A stretch of DNA of 64,000 nucleotides from Thiocapsa rosea (GCF_003634315.1 NZ_RBXL01000001.1:4196501-4260500), one strand, 5' to 3'; positions 54,147 through 63,026 are shown, counted from the first letter of the stretch. Notes: a model not told the origin generated them from the letters alone. Made by a program: numbers and translations.

Positions 54147-56017
54147 GGCCTTGATCATCGGTTGGTCCAAAACCGCGTGTTTCGGTAGGCGATCAAGCAT
54201 CCTGAAGGAGTGGCAGGAGCGCCGGGGAGGCGTACCCTTGGAAGTGCAAACTGACCGAGGGAAACGCCGTTGTCCGATGCTCCTGCCTGTGTCGACTCTA
54301 GTGCAGATCGACGCCCCACGCCAATCCACGATCGCTTGGATCGCGCCAAGCACCTGCATGCGGTGGCGCAAGCCCAGCAGGATGGGCAGAGTCAACGCGC
54401 GGCGGTCAGCGGCGCCGGCGTGGCGCGCAGCACCCTGCGTCACTGGAACGCGTCCCCTGCGCCATCGGCGCCGGCGGCGCTGTCGGCCTTCGTCGAGACG
54501 CCCGAGGGCGTGGTGTGGCTGCGCCGGATCCTGGTTGCCGCGCACTGGAGCATCGGCGAGCAGGGCGGCGCGGGCGTGCGCGTGGTCTGCGATTTTCTCG
54601 AGCGCAGTGGGCTGTCGGCATTCATCGGCGCCTCCTACGGTGCGCAGCAGGCGTTCCATGCCGGCTTGGAGGAGCAGATCGTCACCGCCGCCACCGAACT
54701 GCGCGGGACGCTGGCCCAAGCCATGCCCCATCGCACACTGAGCATCGCCGAAGATGAGACGTGGAAAGACGGCATGCGTTTGGTGGGCATCGATGCGGTC
54801 TCGAACTTCATCCTGCTCGAGCACAGGAGCGATGAGCGCTCGGCGGCGGCCTGGACACGGGCGCTCGAGGGTGGACTCGAGGGGCTGAATGTCACGGTGG
54901 TGCAAGGCACCAGCGATGAGGCCAAGGGGCTGTTGGCGCATGTCGAGCGTGATCTGGGCGCACACCATGCCACGGACCTGTTTCATCTGCAGCATGAGGT
55001 CAGCCAGGCGATGAGTCTGTCGCTGAAGCGCGCCGAGCAACAGGCCGAGACGGCGGAGACCGAGGCGAAGGCGCGCTGGCAAGACGAATGCGCCGCCGAG
55101 CAGGCCTATCATCGGCGCCGCCACGGCCCCGGGCGCCCGCCGGCGTTCGCCGCGCGCATCGACGAGGCGCTGAGCGCTTACGTCCAAGCCAGCCTTGCGC
55201 GCGAGCAGGCCCACGCGCACCGCGCCGAGGCCAAAGCCCTGATCGGTGCGTTCAGCGAGGTCGATCATCCCTACGAGATCCAACAGGGACAGGCGCAAAC
55301 CCCCGAGCAGTTGGAGGCGCGTCTGGGAACGCTGTTTGCGCGCCTGGAGGCGATCGCCGAGGAAGCGGATCTTTCCGAGCGTCTCTGCGCACATCTGGCC
55401 AAGGCGAAGCGCCTGACTCAAAGCCTCGTCGCCACGCTGACCTTCTTCTTCATGATGGTCAACACCCGGGTGCAGGCGCTGGACCTGGCACCGGCCATCG
55501 AGCAGGCGATGCTCGACGATCTGATCCCGGCGCTTTATCTGGAGCGCGTCGCCGCACGCAGCACCCGCGCCGAGCCCCGTCATCGACTCCGAGCACTGAG
55601 TGCGCAGCGTCTCGCCCCGCTGAGGCAGCCCTCGCACCCGATCCAGTCGCTGGATCCGCAGACCCGTCACCATCTCGAGCAGGTCGCCGGGGAGTGTGCC
55701 GATCTGTTCCAGCGCAGCAGCTCCTGTGTCGAGGGACGCAACGGCTTCCTCGCGCTCTATCAGCACGGGCATCACCGACTCAGTCCGCGCAAGCAGCAGG
55801 TCTTGACCGCCCTGCACAACTTTGCGATCAAGCGGCCCGACGGCACCACGGCCGCCGAGCGCTTCTTCGCTCAACCCCACCCATCCTTGTTCGAGCAGGT
55901 GCTCGAGCGCATGCCCTGGCCCGCCCGACCGGCCCGACGACGACCGCGCCCGGCAAGGCAGCCTTACCTCGTTCCTGTGGCGGCTTAGCAACAGTGGACC
56001 AATCGATGATCAAGGCC
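54147..56017 (+). mobile_element. Insertion sequence with DUF6399-type transposase
   Basis: 1,871 bp. Inverted ends GGCCTTGATCATCGGTTGGTCC and GGCCTTGATCATCGATTGGTCC (complement at right), flanked by an exact 8-bp duplication GGCTTCTC at 54139-54146 and 56018-56025. It carries one long transposase-like gene and interrupts the ImmA/IrrE-type gene. Confidence 0.9.
54270..55988 (+). CDS. Transposase-like protein (DUF6399 type)
   Basis: 572 residues. An N-terminal HTH-like part (SGAGVARSTLRHW), then a probable RNase H-like core with IAEDETWKDGMRLVGIDAVSNFILLE (D/E residues at strand ends) and AHHATDLFHLQHEVSQAM. A long alanine-rich coiled-coil stretch follows, and the C-terminal block SSCVEGRNGFLALYQHGHHRLSPRKQQVL has the likely final Glu. 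This matches a family seen next to short inverted repeats and annotated as DUF6399 or IS transposase. Being the only gene between precise terminal repeats supports its role as transposase. Confidence 0.8.
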   Translation: MSDAPACVDSSADRRPTPIHDRLDRAKHLHAVAQAQQDGQSQRAAVSGAGVARSTLRHWNASPAPSAPAALSAFVETPEGVVWLRRILVAAHWSIGEQGGAGVRVVCDFLERSGLSAFIGASYGAQQAFHAGLEEQIVTAATELRGTLAQAMPHRTLSIAEDETWKDGMRLVGIDAVSNFILLEHRSDERSAAAWTRALEGGLEGLNVTVVQGTSDEAKGLLAHVERDLGAHHATDLFHLQHEVSQAMSLSLKRAEQQAETAETEAKARWQDECAAEQAYHRRRHGPGRPPAFAARIDEALSAYVQASLAREQAHAHRAEAKALIGAFSEVDHPYEIQQGQAQTPEQLEARLGTLFARLEAIAEEADLSERLCAHLAKAKRLTQSLVATLTFFFMMVNTRVQALDLAPAIEQAMLDDLIPALYLERVAARSTRAEPRHRLRALSAQRLAPLRQPSHPIQSLDPQTRHHLEQVAGECADLFQRSSSCVEGRNGFLALYQHGHHRLSPRKQQVLTALHNFAIKRPDGTTAAERFFAQPHPSLFEQVLERMPWPARPARRRPRPARQPYLVPVAA

Positions 56018-56920
56018 GGCTTCTCGACTCACGCCGTAACGGCTCGCGAGCTTTGAGAAGCGCACATCCGTCATTGGCTCCAGGTCGCTGGGCAGATGTC
56101 TCGTCTCGGCCATAAAATCCTGCGTCGGTATCAATACCTCGGCCGCAATGGCATTGCAGAAACGCTCAATCCGTTGTTCTCTCTTGGGTAACGCGTCGAT
56201 GTAACCCGTATCCAGCTTGCTTAAGCCATTCATGCTCAAGAGGAGGTGCGCGAGCTCATGCAGCAGACTGAAGATCTGGCGCGTCTTGGTGGTGCTGTTG
56301 TTCAAGTAGATGAGCGGCAGGACGTCATCGGCCAGACAGAAGCCGGAAATCTCCTTCTGCTTGAAGGCCGCTTTGAACACAAAGACACCCGCATCCTCGA
56401 TCGCCTTGCGCCACCCCTTGAGTGCCGAAACATCGCTGGCCCAGCGGATTTGCTTCTCGAGGGTGATTCCAAGGTGTTGGCGAATGCGCTCCGCTTGCTC
56501 CGCGAGCGGCTGCGAGGTGGCCAGGGACACGCTCTTCCAGATGAGATGCTCGGCGGGGTTGTGGCCGTCGTCGAGATCCCTTAAGGCAAGCTGATAGGCA
56601 TGAGCGCGCCGGATATGCAGGTAGGTATCCCGCGCGAGGGTCTGCATGTCCGCGTCGGGGAGGGTTCGGAATTCGCGCTGTGGTAGCTGCTCCTCCGGCG
56701 GGCTCGGAAGAAAGAAGACCGCCAGCGGACGTTTGTAAACCTGATACGCCAACGTCTCCAGTTGCGGGTATGTCGGTGCCTTGGTGCCGGCCTCCCACGC
56801 AGCGACGTCTTCGGGATTGCGTTTGAGCATGGCTGCCACGTCGGTCACGCTCAGCCCGACCGAGACCCTCGCCCAACGAAAAATCTCCGGTTGCACTCCG
56901 GTGACAGGCTCATATCTCAT
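56018..56920 (-). pseudogene. HTH-ImmA/IrrE family metallopeptidase, truncated by an IS
   Basis: Starts at an ATGA overlap with the helicase remnant. N-terminal XRE-type HTH (RVSVGLSVTDVAAMLKRNPEDVAAWEAG), middle linker, then the zinc peptidase motif SLLHELAHLLL (HExxH) with a downstream glutamate (FCNAIAAEVLIP). The native frame stops at VSREA, where the 8-bp duplication marks the IS. Beyond the IS (54146-54057, reading left) it goes on IRRRFLDAG; the stop codon that overlaps the Mod start lies in another frame, so a further frameshift is possible. Such proteins usually cleave a repressor to switch on mobile or defence genes. Confidence 0.87.
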
Positions 56921-57258
56921 TCGTGTCTTCCATCGCTGCGCGCGTTGCGCTCCGAAATGCCGCGTTCAATCGTGCCACGTTGCTCGGCAATCTGCACGGC
57001 AAGTTGGCCTTGCCGCGCGTCCGGCTTATCGTCGGGTGCGCGGGGCGATACCGTGCCGGGCAACGGCATCAGGCGGGCAGCAGTCTCGGGATCAAGCGGC
57101 TCGCCCTCATCCGTCACGGCAGCGAAGATCAGATGATCCTCTGATTGCTCCAAGGATTCTACGCTGAAGGCAAAGAGCGTGAGCCAGCCCGCGCGACCCA
57201 TAAGCGGCTCGACGCGGCTGATCTTGCCGGGACGTTTGGCGTAGTAGGCCGGTAGGGT
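56917..57258 (-). pseudogene. SNF2-type helicase, C-terminal fragment
   Basis: The frame reads YYAKRPGKISRVEPLMGRAGWLTLFAF, then EDHLIFAAVTDEGEPLD and ERNAR, as in the region after the helicase core of long SNF2-related helicases (a coiled tail beginning ERNARFF would follow). Here it ends early (SDGRHE, stop), overlapping the peptidase start as ATGA. Homology starts right at the GTAGGGTGG repeat, so the repeat marks the break-point. Confidence 0.65.
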
Positions 57259-57335
57259 GGACGAGCGAGAGCGAAGTCCACCGAACCCCGCGCCGGCGCT
57301 GGTTGGTGGACTCCGCTGCGCTTGTCCACCCTACT
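57251..57335. repeat. GTAGGGTGGAC inverted repeat, copy 3
   Basis: Begins GGTAGGGTGGACGAGCGAG, as in copy 1, and ends CTTGTCCACCCTAC. Its first bases touch the open frame of the helicase C-terminal fragment. Confidence 0.8.
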
Positions 57336-57549
57336 GCGCTCGTCCACCCGACGGCGCGAAGTGATCGACCTGGCCGACATGGGATGCTTGACTGAGTCCT
57401 TACCAGCGGGGCGTAAACGCGCTCACCTCATCGGAGTCTTCCCGTCTCACACACCAAAGCCGCCGCGTTCGACCGCTCGGTTGCGGTTGATCCATCACCT
57501 TTTTGGCCTCGACAATCCACCTCACCGGCATCGACCGATTCAATGGCCT

Positions 57550-58125
57550 ATGGCACTCACGATTCATCGGAAGCTCGCCTCCATCCTTGAGGAAATCGAT
57601 CGCGAAGGCTTCGCGGAGCTTGTCCGCCTGTCGGTCCTGAAGAAGTGGTTCGAAAAGCCCGGACGACTGACCGCCTTCGCACTCTGGATCGCCGAGCAGG
57701 CCACAACCGGGGAAGCACCGACATCCGAGCCGGAAGCCGCGTTGTTGGCGCAAGTGCGCGCACTGCTTGCGGACCTGCCGGCGCGCGGCGACCTAAACCC
57801 ACGGGCGATGCGGGAGCTTCAGGCACGGCTCGAGGCATTCCAACCCGACTACAGAAGCGTCAATTGGGGCCGGGTTCGCCTGGTCAACTCGAAGGCGCTG
57901 ATGCTGTGCGAAGATGCGCTCGGGATCTGCCTGCGGCATCCGGACGACCCCCGCCTCGGCTACAAGCTTGCGGCTGACTACTGCGGGCACTACGACGCGA
58001 GGTACGGCAGAAACCTGAACGGCCCGTCGCGTGACCGCGTCGAGGAGATTGCCGTGTTCGTCGCCCGACGGGAAGCGGATGAAATCGCTTTCCCGCATGG
58101 GACATCGGTGCTCGGCGAGCCCTAG
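57550..58125 (+). CDS. Hypothetical protein inside the helicase gap
   Basis: 191 residues from the ATG at 57550; the frame is open from 57322 but the earlier part runs through the repeat. Mostly helical: MALTIHRKLASILEEIDREGFAELVRLSVLKKWFE, a helix of A, L and E, then WGRVRLVNSKALMLCEDALGICLRHPDDPRLGYKLAADYCGHYD and RDRVEEIAVFVARREADE. No signal peptide or membrane segment. It runs against the surrounding defence genes and lies between two repeats, so it came with the event that removed the helicase middle. No family recognised. Confidence 0.6.
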   Translation: MALTIHRKLASILEEIDREGFAELVRLSVLKKWFEKPGRLTAFALWIAEQATTGEAPTSEPEAALLAQVRALLADLPARGDLNPRAMRELQARLEAFQPDYRSVNWGRVRLVNSKALMLCEDALGICLRHPDDPRLGYKLAADYCGHYDARYGRNLNGPSRDRVEEIAVFVARREADEIAFPHGTSVLGEP

Positions 58126-58267
58126 AAACGGCGCGAACGCGTCCGCCAACTCGAGATCCTCGTTCCTCTGGATGCCGACACCCGGGGAGGCGTCACATCG
58201 CCCTGCGACAGGAATCAGAGACCTTTGCGAGTTTCGGCTTTGGTCATCCTTTCGTCCAGGCATCTCG

Positions 58268-58422
58268 GGTTCCCCAACCGCCGGATGCCAAACTTCGGCT
58301 GCACGCCCGGGTACGCCGACTTCAGTCGGCTCCCGGGGAGCGGACTTCAGTCCGCCGTGCGGGCGCGCTCGGGCGACTGAAGTCGGTGTACCCGGGCGGT
58401 GATCTGGACACTGCCCGGCGAG
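58268..58422. repeat. GACTTCAGTC palindrome repeat, copy 2
   Basis: GTTCCCCAACCGCCGG, GCCGACTTCAGTCGGC, GCGGACTTCAGTCCGC, GCGACTGAAGTCGG, ending CTGGACACTGCCC: the same framed unit as 43440-43605. Confidence 0.8.
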
Positions 58423-58455
58423 CCCTTGCTAGTAATTCCGGCGATCCCGGCACGT

Positions 58456-58502
58456 GGCGCAGAGCGCCGGGGAGATGCGCGACACCGCGGAGCGGTGTCG
58501 CG
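58456..58502. repeat. Double-hairpin repeat, copy 3
   Basis: GGCGC-AGA-GCGCC then GCGACACCGC-GGA-GCGGTGTCGC followed by AG. Same family as the outer-intron target at 24509-24557, unoccupied here. Confidence 0.75.
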
Positions 58503-58542
58503 AGTCCTTAAGGTTGGGTGGCCGGCCTAATGAGCGAGGCCG

Positions 58543-58767
58543 CACCAGCCCGGCCTCGATGGTCTTGCCGAGGCCCACTTCGTCGGCGAGCAGCGCACCT
58601 TTGGATAAGGGCGATGCAAAGGCAAAAAGGGCGGCATCGACCTGATGTGGGTTGAGATCAACCTGAGCGCTGGCGACCGCACCGGCAAGCCGCTCCGGAC
58701 TGTCGGGCGGGAAGCGTCGCGTGAGCTCGTAGGCGATGTATTTGGCGTGGTAGTCCGTTGCGTTCAT
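58543..58767 (-). pseudogene. SNF2-type helicase, N-terminal fragment
   Basis: MNATDYHAKYIAYELTRRF, VDLNPHQVDAALFAF and SPLSKGALLADEVGLGKTIEAGLV: the start and Walker A/Q-motif region of SNF2-related helicases. Homology ends just after motif I, where the sequence changes into repeat-derived codons. The next recognisable helicase piece is the C-terminal tail 1.3 kb to the left, so the ATPase body is gone. Confidence 0.85.
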
Positions 58768-58902
58768 TGGGCTACTGAAAAGCGGCGACCAATCGATCGA
58801 CGCGAGTACCTAGCATCCCCATCGTGCCACATGATCGATGACTCGCGTCGGGCGATTGTCCGGCAGAATCCGCGCCTCAAGTCTTGCCTCTTGGTCAACT
58901 TG

Positions 58903-59510
58903 TCAGGTCAGCGCGGCGACGCAGACGTCCCAAGCCTTGGGATGCTTGGCGCGAATCTCGCGAAACGGACTCAAGTGCTGGCCGGTTCCGGTAAGGTACC
59001 AGCCGAGCAGTCCATGATCGTCGGCCTCGCTCAGATCTTGGCAGAGCGCGTCGGGATCGACGTCCGACTGTTGTAGGGCGCGTTCGAATAGCGCCAGGAT
59101 GCGTCTGTGGGTCTTGCGGTAGCCCGCCTCCAGGGCTTCGCGTCGGTCGAGCTGGAGTAGATCCACGGTCTTCGCGCCCCGCGCCGACGGAGCCTCGGTG
59201 GCGAGGTCATAGCGGGCCACGAAGGTGCAGGTGTCCGGGTTGAAGTCGATGAAATCCCAAGGGTTAACCTCTGAAGGATCCACCAATAGTGGCTGCGCGC
59301 CGGCATCCAACGGGAAGACATTCCCTTTGAATCGTCCGCATTCCGAACAGCAAAGGAGTAGGTTGGGCCAGCGGAACATCCGCTCCGGATAGGGCGTCTT
59401 CGGCCAGAAGTGTTCGATGTCCGTGCCGTGAGAATCCCCGCAGTACATGCATCGCTCGCGCATCCCGGCCATCTGCTTGAGTGTCTTGAGTACGGTCTGA
59501 AGCGGCTTGG
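58903..59510 (-). pseudogene. HNH endonuclease (PtuB-like), main part, split by a transposon
   Basis: Contains ERCMYCGDSHGTDIEHFWPK and NLLLCCSECGRFKG: two CxxC zinc pairs and a D-I-E-H HNH active site. The C-terminal part is helical. The first 46 codons are beyond the transposon at 63027-63164. Rejoined at one copy of CTTGG the frame is continuous (...GARKTKPLQTVLKTLKQMAGMRERC). An internal ATG could give a shortened product. It pairs with the ABC-type ATPase gene at the right edge, as in Septu. Confidence 0.87.
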
Positions 59511-59745
59511 TGTTGTCGCTCGCTTTATTTCACCGGCCGATTCCCGAATTGTTTCGCGCGGAATGCTCGCGGTTTTCCCGCACTGATCACCCCGGTGGCG
59601 CAGTGTCGGCAGGTGGAGGAGTGCGAGGAGCCCGAGGAGCGCGAAGGCGGTGTGTGGAGTGCGTCGCGGCGGTGTTCGACGCGCCCGGGTCGGGCGCCTG
59701 TAGGGAGGGTGCCCGGCGGGTGGCGACCCGCCGGGCAAGGGTCGC

Positions 59746-59985
59746 TCAGAAGGGCAGCGGATCGTCGAAGTCGTTCTCGAAGAGGTCCAGTTGGGTGACG
59801 GCGTCGGGCGGCGGGTCCGGATCCGGATCGGTGTCCTCGCCGTAGAGCCACTGCTGCACGGCCGCTCCGTAGCGCGCCTGGATCTGCACGAGCAGTTCAT
59901 CCAAGCAATCCTGGACGGCCCAGGCCTGCTCGGGCGTCCAGTCCTCGGGCAGGAGGATGGTGAAGGGTTCGGGGAGCCGGCTCAT
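59746..59985 (-). CDS. Small acidic accessory protein of the transposon
   Basis: 79 residues, acidic (EDTDPDPDPPPD, LFENDFDDPLPF). The ATG overlaps the ATPase stop codon as ATGA, so it is translated with the ATPase. It starts MSRLPEPFTILLPEDWTPEQAWAVQDCLDEL, probably helical. The family is unknown; a role in target choice or regulation is possible. Confidence 0.7.
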   Translation of the reverse strand: MSRLPEPFTILLPEDWTPEQAWAVQDCLDELLVQIQARYGAAVQQWLYGEDTDPDPDPPPDAVTQLDLFENDFDDPLPF

Positions 59986-60782
59986 GGGGCGACCTCCTCG
60001 CGGGCAGTCTGCACGTGCTCGGCGGTGACCTGGCGGGCCTGTTCCAGCGCGGCCCCGGTCAGTGCGTAGTGGGCCAGACGATTGACCTTGCGGGGCATGC
60101 CGCGGGTGGCCTGGAACAGCGCCTCCACGGCGGGCGGCTCGAACAGCGGCAGCTCGCAGCCGGCCAGGCGCAGACGATGGGTCAGATAGGCCGGCAACTC
60201 CTCGCGGGTCAGCCCGGTCACGTGATGACGCACCACGATGCGCTGGGCGAGCGACTCATGTACCGCCATGCTCAGACGGCGACGCAGCTCCGTGAGTCCC
60301 ACCAACAGCAGACACAGGCGATTCTCCGAATCCATCTGATAGTTGGTGAGCAGACGCAGATCCTCGAGCACCTCGTTGCGCAGATGATGGGCCTCGTCGA
60401 TGATCAGGACGGGGCGTTGCTTGGCCTCCAGACTCAAGCGGGTGATCTCGGTGCGGATGGTGCGGAAGGCCGCCGCGCGGTTGCGCTCCACCGGCAGGCC
60501 GAGCTCCCAGCCGATGGTCTTGTACATGTCCATCACGTTGCCGGTGGACAGCGGAATGTAGAACACCCGATAGAGGCCCGGATGCAGATCGGCGGCGACC
60601 TTGCGGCAGACCGTGGTCTTGCCCGAGCCGGCCTCGCCGGTGATCAGGCCGATGGCACGCAGCTCCAGCAGATGCTTCAGACGTGCCTCGGCCTCGGTGA
60701 GGCTGGCGGCGGCGAACAGCGCATCCGGCGGCGGGGTCAGATCGAAGGGAAAGGCCGTGAGGGCGAAGTGTTTGCGGTACAT
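59982..60782 (-). CDS. ExeA/TniB-type AAA ATPase of the transposon
   Basis: 266 residues. The start MYRKHFALTAFPFDLTPPPDALF is typical of ExeA-like ATPases. Walker A GEAGSGKTTV, Walker B PVLIIDEAHHL, sensor 1 LLLVGLTELRRRL and arginine-finger-like SLAQRIVVRHH follow. The ATG overlaps the transposase stop (TGATG). In the Mu/Tn7 superfamily, MuB/TniB-like ATPases choose target DNA and activate the transposase. Confidence 0.92.
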   Translation of the reverse strand: MYRKHFALTAFPFDLTPPPDALFAAASLTEAEARLKHLLELRAIGLITGEAGSGKTTVCRKVAADLHPGLYRVFYIPLSTGNVMDMYKTIGWELGLPVERNRAAAFRTIRTEITRLSLEAKQRPVLIIDEAHHLRNEVLEDLRLLTNYQMDSENRLCLLLVGLTELRRRLSMAVHESLAQRIVVRHHVTGLTREELPAYLTHRLRLAGCELPLFEPPAVEALFQATRGMPRKVNRLAHYALTGAALEQARQVTAEHVQTAREEVAP

Positions 60783-62140
60783 CAGCGGCCCTCCAGGGTG
60801 TCGGCATCCGCCTCGGGCAGTTCGCGCAGGCGCAGCGCCGAGGGTGCGGGCTCGGGGACCGGTCCGTCCACGGCCAAGGTGCGCGAGGGACGATCGCGTT
60901 TGACGAAACAGTTCGCATACGTCTGGACCGGACGGGCCGGGTCGTGCGCGCGGCCCTCGAAGCAGACCTGAATCGGCCGCTCGGGCGGTGCGTCCGGATC
61001 GTAGCGCAGGGTGATGTTCTCCCCGACCAAGGCGGCGTCGACCTCGTAGACCACCCCGTGGAGGCTGACCGTGCGGTCCTTCTGCACCTTGCGCACCGCC
61101 TCGTGCAGGAACAGATCGGCCAGGTCCAGGCCGGGCTCGGGAAAGCGCACCGCGGCCCCGGTGCGCGCCCACTGCTCGAGCGGCGTGGCGCCCTCCAGGC
61201 CGCGATGCGGGGTGTGGTGATACTCGCCCTCGATCCAGCTGGCGAGGCGGCGGTTGAGTGCCGCGAGGCTCGCCAGATCCGCTTCGGTCAGGCGGGTCAG
61301 CAGCTGCGCACGGACCGTTTTGAACCAACGCTCGATCTTGCCCTTGCCTTGCGGTTGATAGGGCCGGGCATGGATCAGCGCGATGCCGAGCTTGGCGCAG
61401 ACCAGGGCCAACTGCTTGGAGCGATAATTGGCGCCGTTGTCGACATAGAGCTTCTGCGGCAAGCCGCGGCGCAGGATCGCCTGCGCGAGCACCGGCAGAA
61501 AGGTTCGGGTGTTCTCCGACAGCGCAAAGGCCGCATAGGGGATCACCCGGGTCGCATCGTCGATGAAGGCGATCAGATAGGTCTTGCGTTTGACCCGCTC
61601 CCCGACCACCACGGCCGGACCGTGCATCACGTCGCTCATCCACAGCTCCCCGGCCTGCTCGAAGGCAAAGCGGCGCCGGTCCTGCGCCTGACTCGCCGTC
61701 TTGGCCGTGTCCATCAGGCCATGACGGGCGAGCAGGCGATGCACGGTGGAGGGCGGCAGCGGCAGATCGGGCGGGACCTCGGGGCGCCGGCGCACCGCGC
61801 GGATCACCAACTGCACCGACAGCTGCGGGTTGGCCTCCTTGGCGGCGAGCAGCGCCTCGACCACGTTCGCGGGCAGGCGGCGCACCTGACCGCGATCGGC
61901 ACGCGGCTTGGGCAGAAGGGCCTCGAAGCCGCCGCGCCGATAGGCCTTGAGCCAATCGCGGATGGTCTCGGCGGCGACCCGGGTGCGGGTGCTGCCCGGA
62001 ATGGCGTAGTCGCGCTCGGCCTTGGTCTGGATCGCCTCGTAGAGGCCTTTCTCTTCCTTGGGCCACTGCACGAGTTCGGCAATCACCCCGTAGCGAAACA
62101 GGGCGATGTCGTGCTGAAGATCGGTCTGCGGGTCACTCAT
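60782..62140 (-). CDS. DDE transposase/integrase of the transposon
   Basis: 452 residues. N-terminal HTH regions (STRTRVAAETIRDWLKAYRRGGFEAL and VQLVIRAVRRR...STVHRLLARHGL), then an rve/RNase H-fold core: ELWMSDVMHGPAVVV (first Asp), KLYVDNGANYRSKQ (second Asp) and HARPYQPQGKGKIERWFKTVRAQ (final Glu), and a Mu-type C-terminal beta-barrel (VSLHGVVYEVDAALVGENITLRYD). Intact. Confidence 0.93.
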   Translation of the reverse strand: MSDPQTDLQHDIALFRYGVIAELVQWPKEEKGLYEAIQTKAERDYAIPGSTRTRVAAETIRDWLKAYRRGGFEALLPKPRADRGQVRRLPANVVEALLAAKEANPQLSVQLVIRAVRRRPEVPPDLPLPPSTVHRLLARHGLMDTAKTASQAQDRRRFAFEQAGELWMSDVMHGPAVVVGERVKRKTYLIAFIDDATRVIPYAAFALSENTRTFLPVLAQAILRRGLPQKLYVDNGANYRSKQLALVCAKLGIALIHARPYQPQGKGKIERWFKTVRAQLLTRLTEADLASLAALNRRLASWIEGEYHHTPHRGLEGATPLEQWARTGAAVRFPEPGLDLADLFLHEAVRKVQKDRTVSLHGVVYEVDAALVGENITLRYDPDAPPERPIQVCFEGRAHDPARPVQTYANCFVKRDRPSRTLAVDGPVPEPAPSALRLRELPEADADTLEGR

Positions 62141-62187
62141 GGACGCACTCCGCGGCTGACGCAGGCGGTTTGCCTGCGCCGCGGACC

Positions 62188-62808
62188 CTATGCCGGGCAG
62201 CCCGGCGGGTCAGGCCCCGCACGGTGTTGGAGGCGGGGGAGCGCACTGCGGCCCCGGCGGCGCCGGGGCGCGAATCCGAGCGGCTTGGGCAGCACGTCAA
62301 GCCAGGCCGCGGCGATCCCGCGCAACGCCACCAGAACCGGCTCCACCTCCAGGTGGTCGGCGAACGCCGTCAGCGTCGGCGCCACGTTCGCGAACGTGTC
62401 CCCGAGAACACCCTTGATACGATGCAACGCGCCGTGCACGTCCTGCACACGCCGACGGACCCAGCGCAACGCCCCGGGCAGTTCGATGTCCAGACGTTGG
62501 TGCTTGCACAGCGCTTCCAGACTCGGCGCCTGCTCGGCCGCACGCACCACCGCCTCGACCTCGCTCAAGGTGCCCGAGAGGCGCGCCGCCAGACAGTCGG
62601 GGAGCAGACTGAAGGTGCGATGCCCCTCGGGACAGTACCAGCGCGCCACCCGCGTGCCGGGCGGGGAGACGCGCTCATAGGTGCCGTGACGCGCAAAGCC
62701 GCAATCGCCATGCGGATGCAGCGGACAGCACGGAAGCGTTGCGCTCAACCAGCCTTGTTGCGTAACGTAGTCCGCGCCGGTGAGATGACACTCGAAGCGT
62801 AGTTGCAC
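62188..62808 (-). CDS. Zinc-finger-like protein of the transposon
   Basis: 206 residues. The N-terminus has CCPLHPHGDCGFARHGTYERV and RVARWYCPEGHRTFSLLPDCLAARL, a zinc-ribbon-like layout seen in transposon-associated proteins that may bind DNA. The rest is helical and the C-terminus basic (FAPRRRRGRSALPRLQHR). It is the first gene of the transposon. The family name is not certain. Confidence 0.7.
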   Translation of the reverse strand: MQLRFECHLTGADYVTQQGWLSATLPCCPLHPHGDCGFARHGTYERVSPPGTRVARWYCPEGHRTFSLLPDCLAARLSGTLSEVEAVVRAAEQAPSLEALCKHQRLDIELPGALRWVRRRVQDVHGALHRIKGVLGDTFANVAPTLTAFADHLEVEPVLVALRGIAAAWLDVLPKPLGFAPRRRRGRSALPRLQHRAGPDPPGCPA

Positions 62809-63026
62809 CGGCCATCGGCCCGCACGGTTGCACCCGTGGCGGGCCTTCTCATGTGGAGGAGGGTGAGGCGATTGTGCCGGGACGACCGCGAGGATGCACG
62901 CCGGTGAAGCGTGCGGGACATCCGCGCTCCGCGCCTACCGCATTGCCTCACCGGAAAATGACATCACCGGTGGAATACTTCCTGCAAAAACTGCCGGTGG
63001 TTTGCGGATCAGGATGGGAAACAACA

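Larger units (their letters stand above)
59511..63026 (-). mobile_element. Mu/Tn7-like transposon with DDE recombinase and ExeA-type ATPase
   Basis: 3,516 bp bounded by TGTTGTCGCT... and ...GGAAACAACA (TG/CA ends), flanked by an exact 5-bp duplication CTTGG at 59506-59510 and 63027-63031. It carries four leftward genes: a zinc-binding protein, a DDE transposase, an AAA ATPase and a small acidic protein. The last three overlap at start and stop codons. A 5-bp duplication with TG ends and a transposase plus ATPase pair fits the Mu/Tn7/Tn5053 superfamily. Confidence 0.9.

Noticed and set aside
60944-62680. 578-codon open frame on the plus strand
   Set aside because: Antisense to the transposase and zinc-finger genes of the transposon; no start signal.
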